NCBI GenBank assembly: GCA_002402465.1
Contig: DHFW01000055.1
Location: forward strand, 1 to 29,749
Source of the DNA: Bacteroidales bacterium UBA4814
GTDB taxonomy: Bacteria > Bacteroidota > Bacteroidia > Bacteroidales > UBA7960
DNA: 29,749 nucleotides
Direction of reading: 5' to 3'
The position numbers were made by a program, and so were the translations under genes. Below are positions 29,496 through 29,749 of this stretch, piece by piece (within the stretch, counting starts at the first letter, position 1; each line of letters begins with the position of its first letter). A model generated the notes under the pieces. It worked only from the letters and a program-made list of their open reading frames with translations. It was not told the origin of the DNA and made no database searches.

Positions 29496-29749
29496 ATGCT
29501 TTTACAAGACACCCTTTTCGGAAAATCGCCCGTCGGTCGAGAAGCCAGGATGATAAGCATTGAAACCCAAAACGGGCTCACGATTGTCCTTACCAACTGT
29601 GGCGGAATTATCACTTCCATAAAAATGCCCGACTGAAACGGAAAACCCGATGAAATTATGGCAGGGTTTCCAAGCCTGGAAGGCTACCTTAAAGACCACC
29701 CCTATTTCGGGGTAATTGCCGGGCGCTTTGCCAACCGCATAGCCAAGGG
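29496..29749 (+). pseudogene. galM: Aldose 1-epimerase (mutarotase), 5' part, interrupted by TGA
   Basis: From the ATG at 29496 the translation reads NGLTIVLTNCGGIITSIKMPD, as in the N-terminal strands of GalM. A TGA follows at codon 47 (29634-29636). The same frame then continues without pause as NGKPDEIMAGFPSLEGYLKD and HPYFGVIAGRFANRIAK, still clearly GalM, to the window edge. Family members have PDRNGK or PDKNGK here, so CGA to TGA (Arg to stop) is the simplest explanation. GalM interconverts alpha and beta anomers of aldoses. TGA is an ordinary stop in this genome (lysS, gltX), so recoding is unlikely. The gene is either a young pseudogene or the base is a sequencing error. The 3' end is outside. 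Confidence 0.8.

Noticed and set aside
29634..29636. TGA in galM as a recoded codon (selenocysteine, Trp or Gly code)
   Set aside because: TGA ends lysS and gltX normally, no SECIS-like hairpin is evident directly after it, and the family has Arg or Lys at this position.
1..29749. Defence system, prophage, integrative element or secondary-metabolite cluster
   Set aside because: No integrase, tra, phage structural, restriction, toxin-antitoxin, retron or synthase genes were recognised; the IS630 element is the only mobile feature.

Overview
The window looks like a chromosome fragment from a member of the Bacteroidota, probably Bacteroidales or Marinilabiliales-like. Two secreted enzymes (a PPAD-like deiminase and an M14 carboxypeptidase) end in type IX secretion sorting domains. 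Several promoters match the Bacteroidota -7 element TAnnTTTG, and starts mostly lack Shine-Dalgarno sequences. MscL carries a C-terminal zinc ribbon, and LysRS has a C-terminal extension that I recall as common in this phylum. No rRNA, tRNA, CRISPR array or prophage was seen.

Region 1 (1-3050) is AT-rich and looks eroded. It holds the 5' end of an NAD-dependent epimerase gene on the minus strand, a C-terminal scrap of cdsA, a CDP-alcohol phosphatidyltransferase scrap with a premature stop, an unknown membrane protein, a small frameshifted ORF with a strong hairpin, and an apparently complete IS630-family element. The element has TA target duplications, 11-bp terminal repeats and a transposase split by a -1 frameshift on an A-run. 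It sits between the SNF2 helicase gene and a hairpin that probably was that gene's terminator.

Region 2 (3055-12180) is mostly housekeeping and stress genes. It contains a SNF2-family helicase, an exported glutathione peroxidase, CysQ, an EamA transporter whose 3' end overlaps cysQ, a NadR-like P-loop kinase paired with a small thiamine-binding-family protein, a single-domain receiver that lacks the phospho-acceptor aspartate, and an S9 oligopeptidase lipoprotein. A compound 7-bp/8-bp satellite supplies the C-terminus and stop codon of the NadR-like gene.

Region 3 (12300-17000, plus strand) has a radical SAM/SPASM enzyme, MscL, a WD40-like propeller lipoprotein, a DEDDh exonuclease fused to a UvrC-like GIY-YIG nuclease with a probable Fe-S cysteine cluster, and acylphosphatase.

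Region 4 (17100-23700) has the T9SS-exported arginine deiminase on the plus strand. It faces a minus-strand series: M14 carboxypeptidase, RlmD-like rRNA methyltransferase and an atypical SDR. The deiminase retains the catalytic and carboxylate-binding residues I recall from Porphyromonas gingivalis PPAD. With the carboxypeptidase nearby, this is the most interesting biology in the window.

Region 5 (23850-29749) is a tight plus-strand operon, lysS - GH3-family amide synthetase - LysE-family transporter - gltX. It is followed by an aldose 1-epimerase gene interrupted by an in-frame TGA at the window edge.

I did not find a clearly new multi-gene defence or mobile system. The best leads are the PPAD-like deiminase, the exonuclease/GIY-YIG fusion, the pseudo-receiver and the lysS-GH3-lysE-gltX operon.
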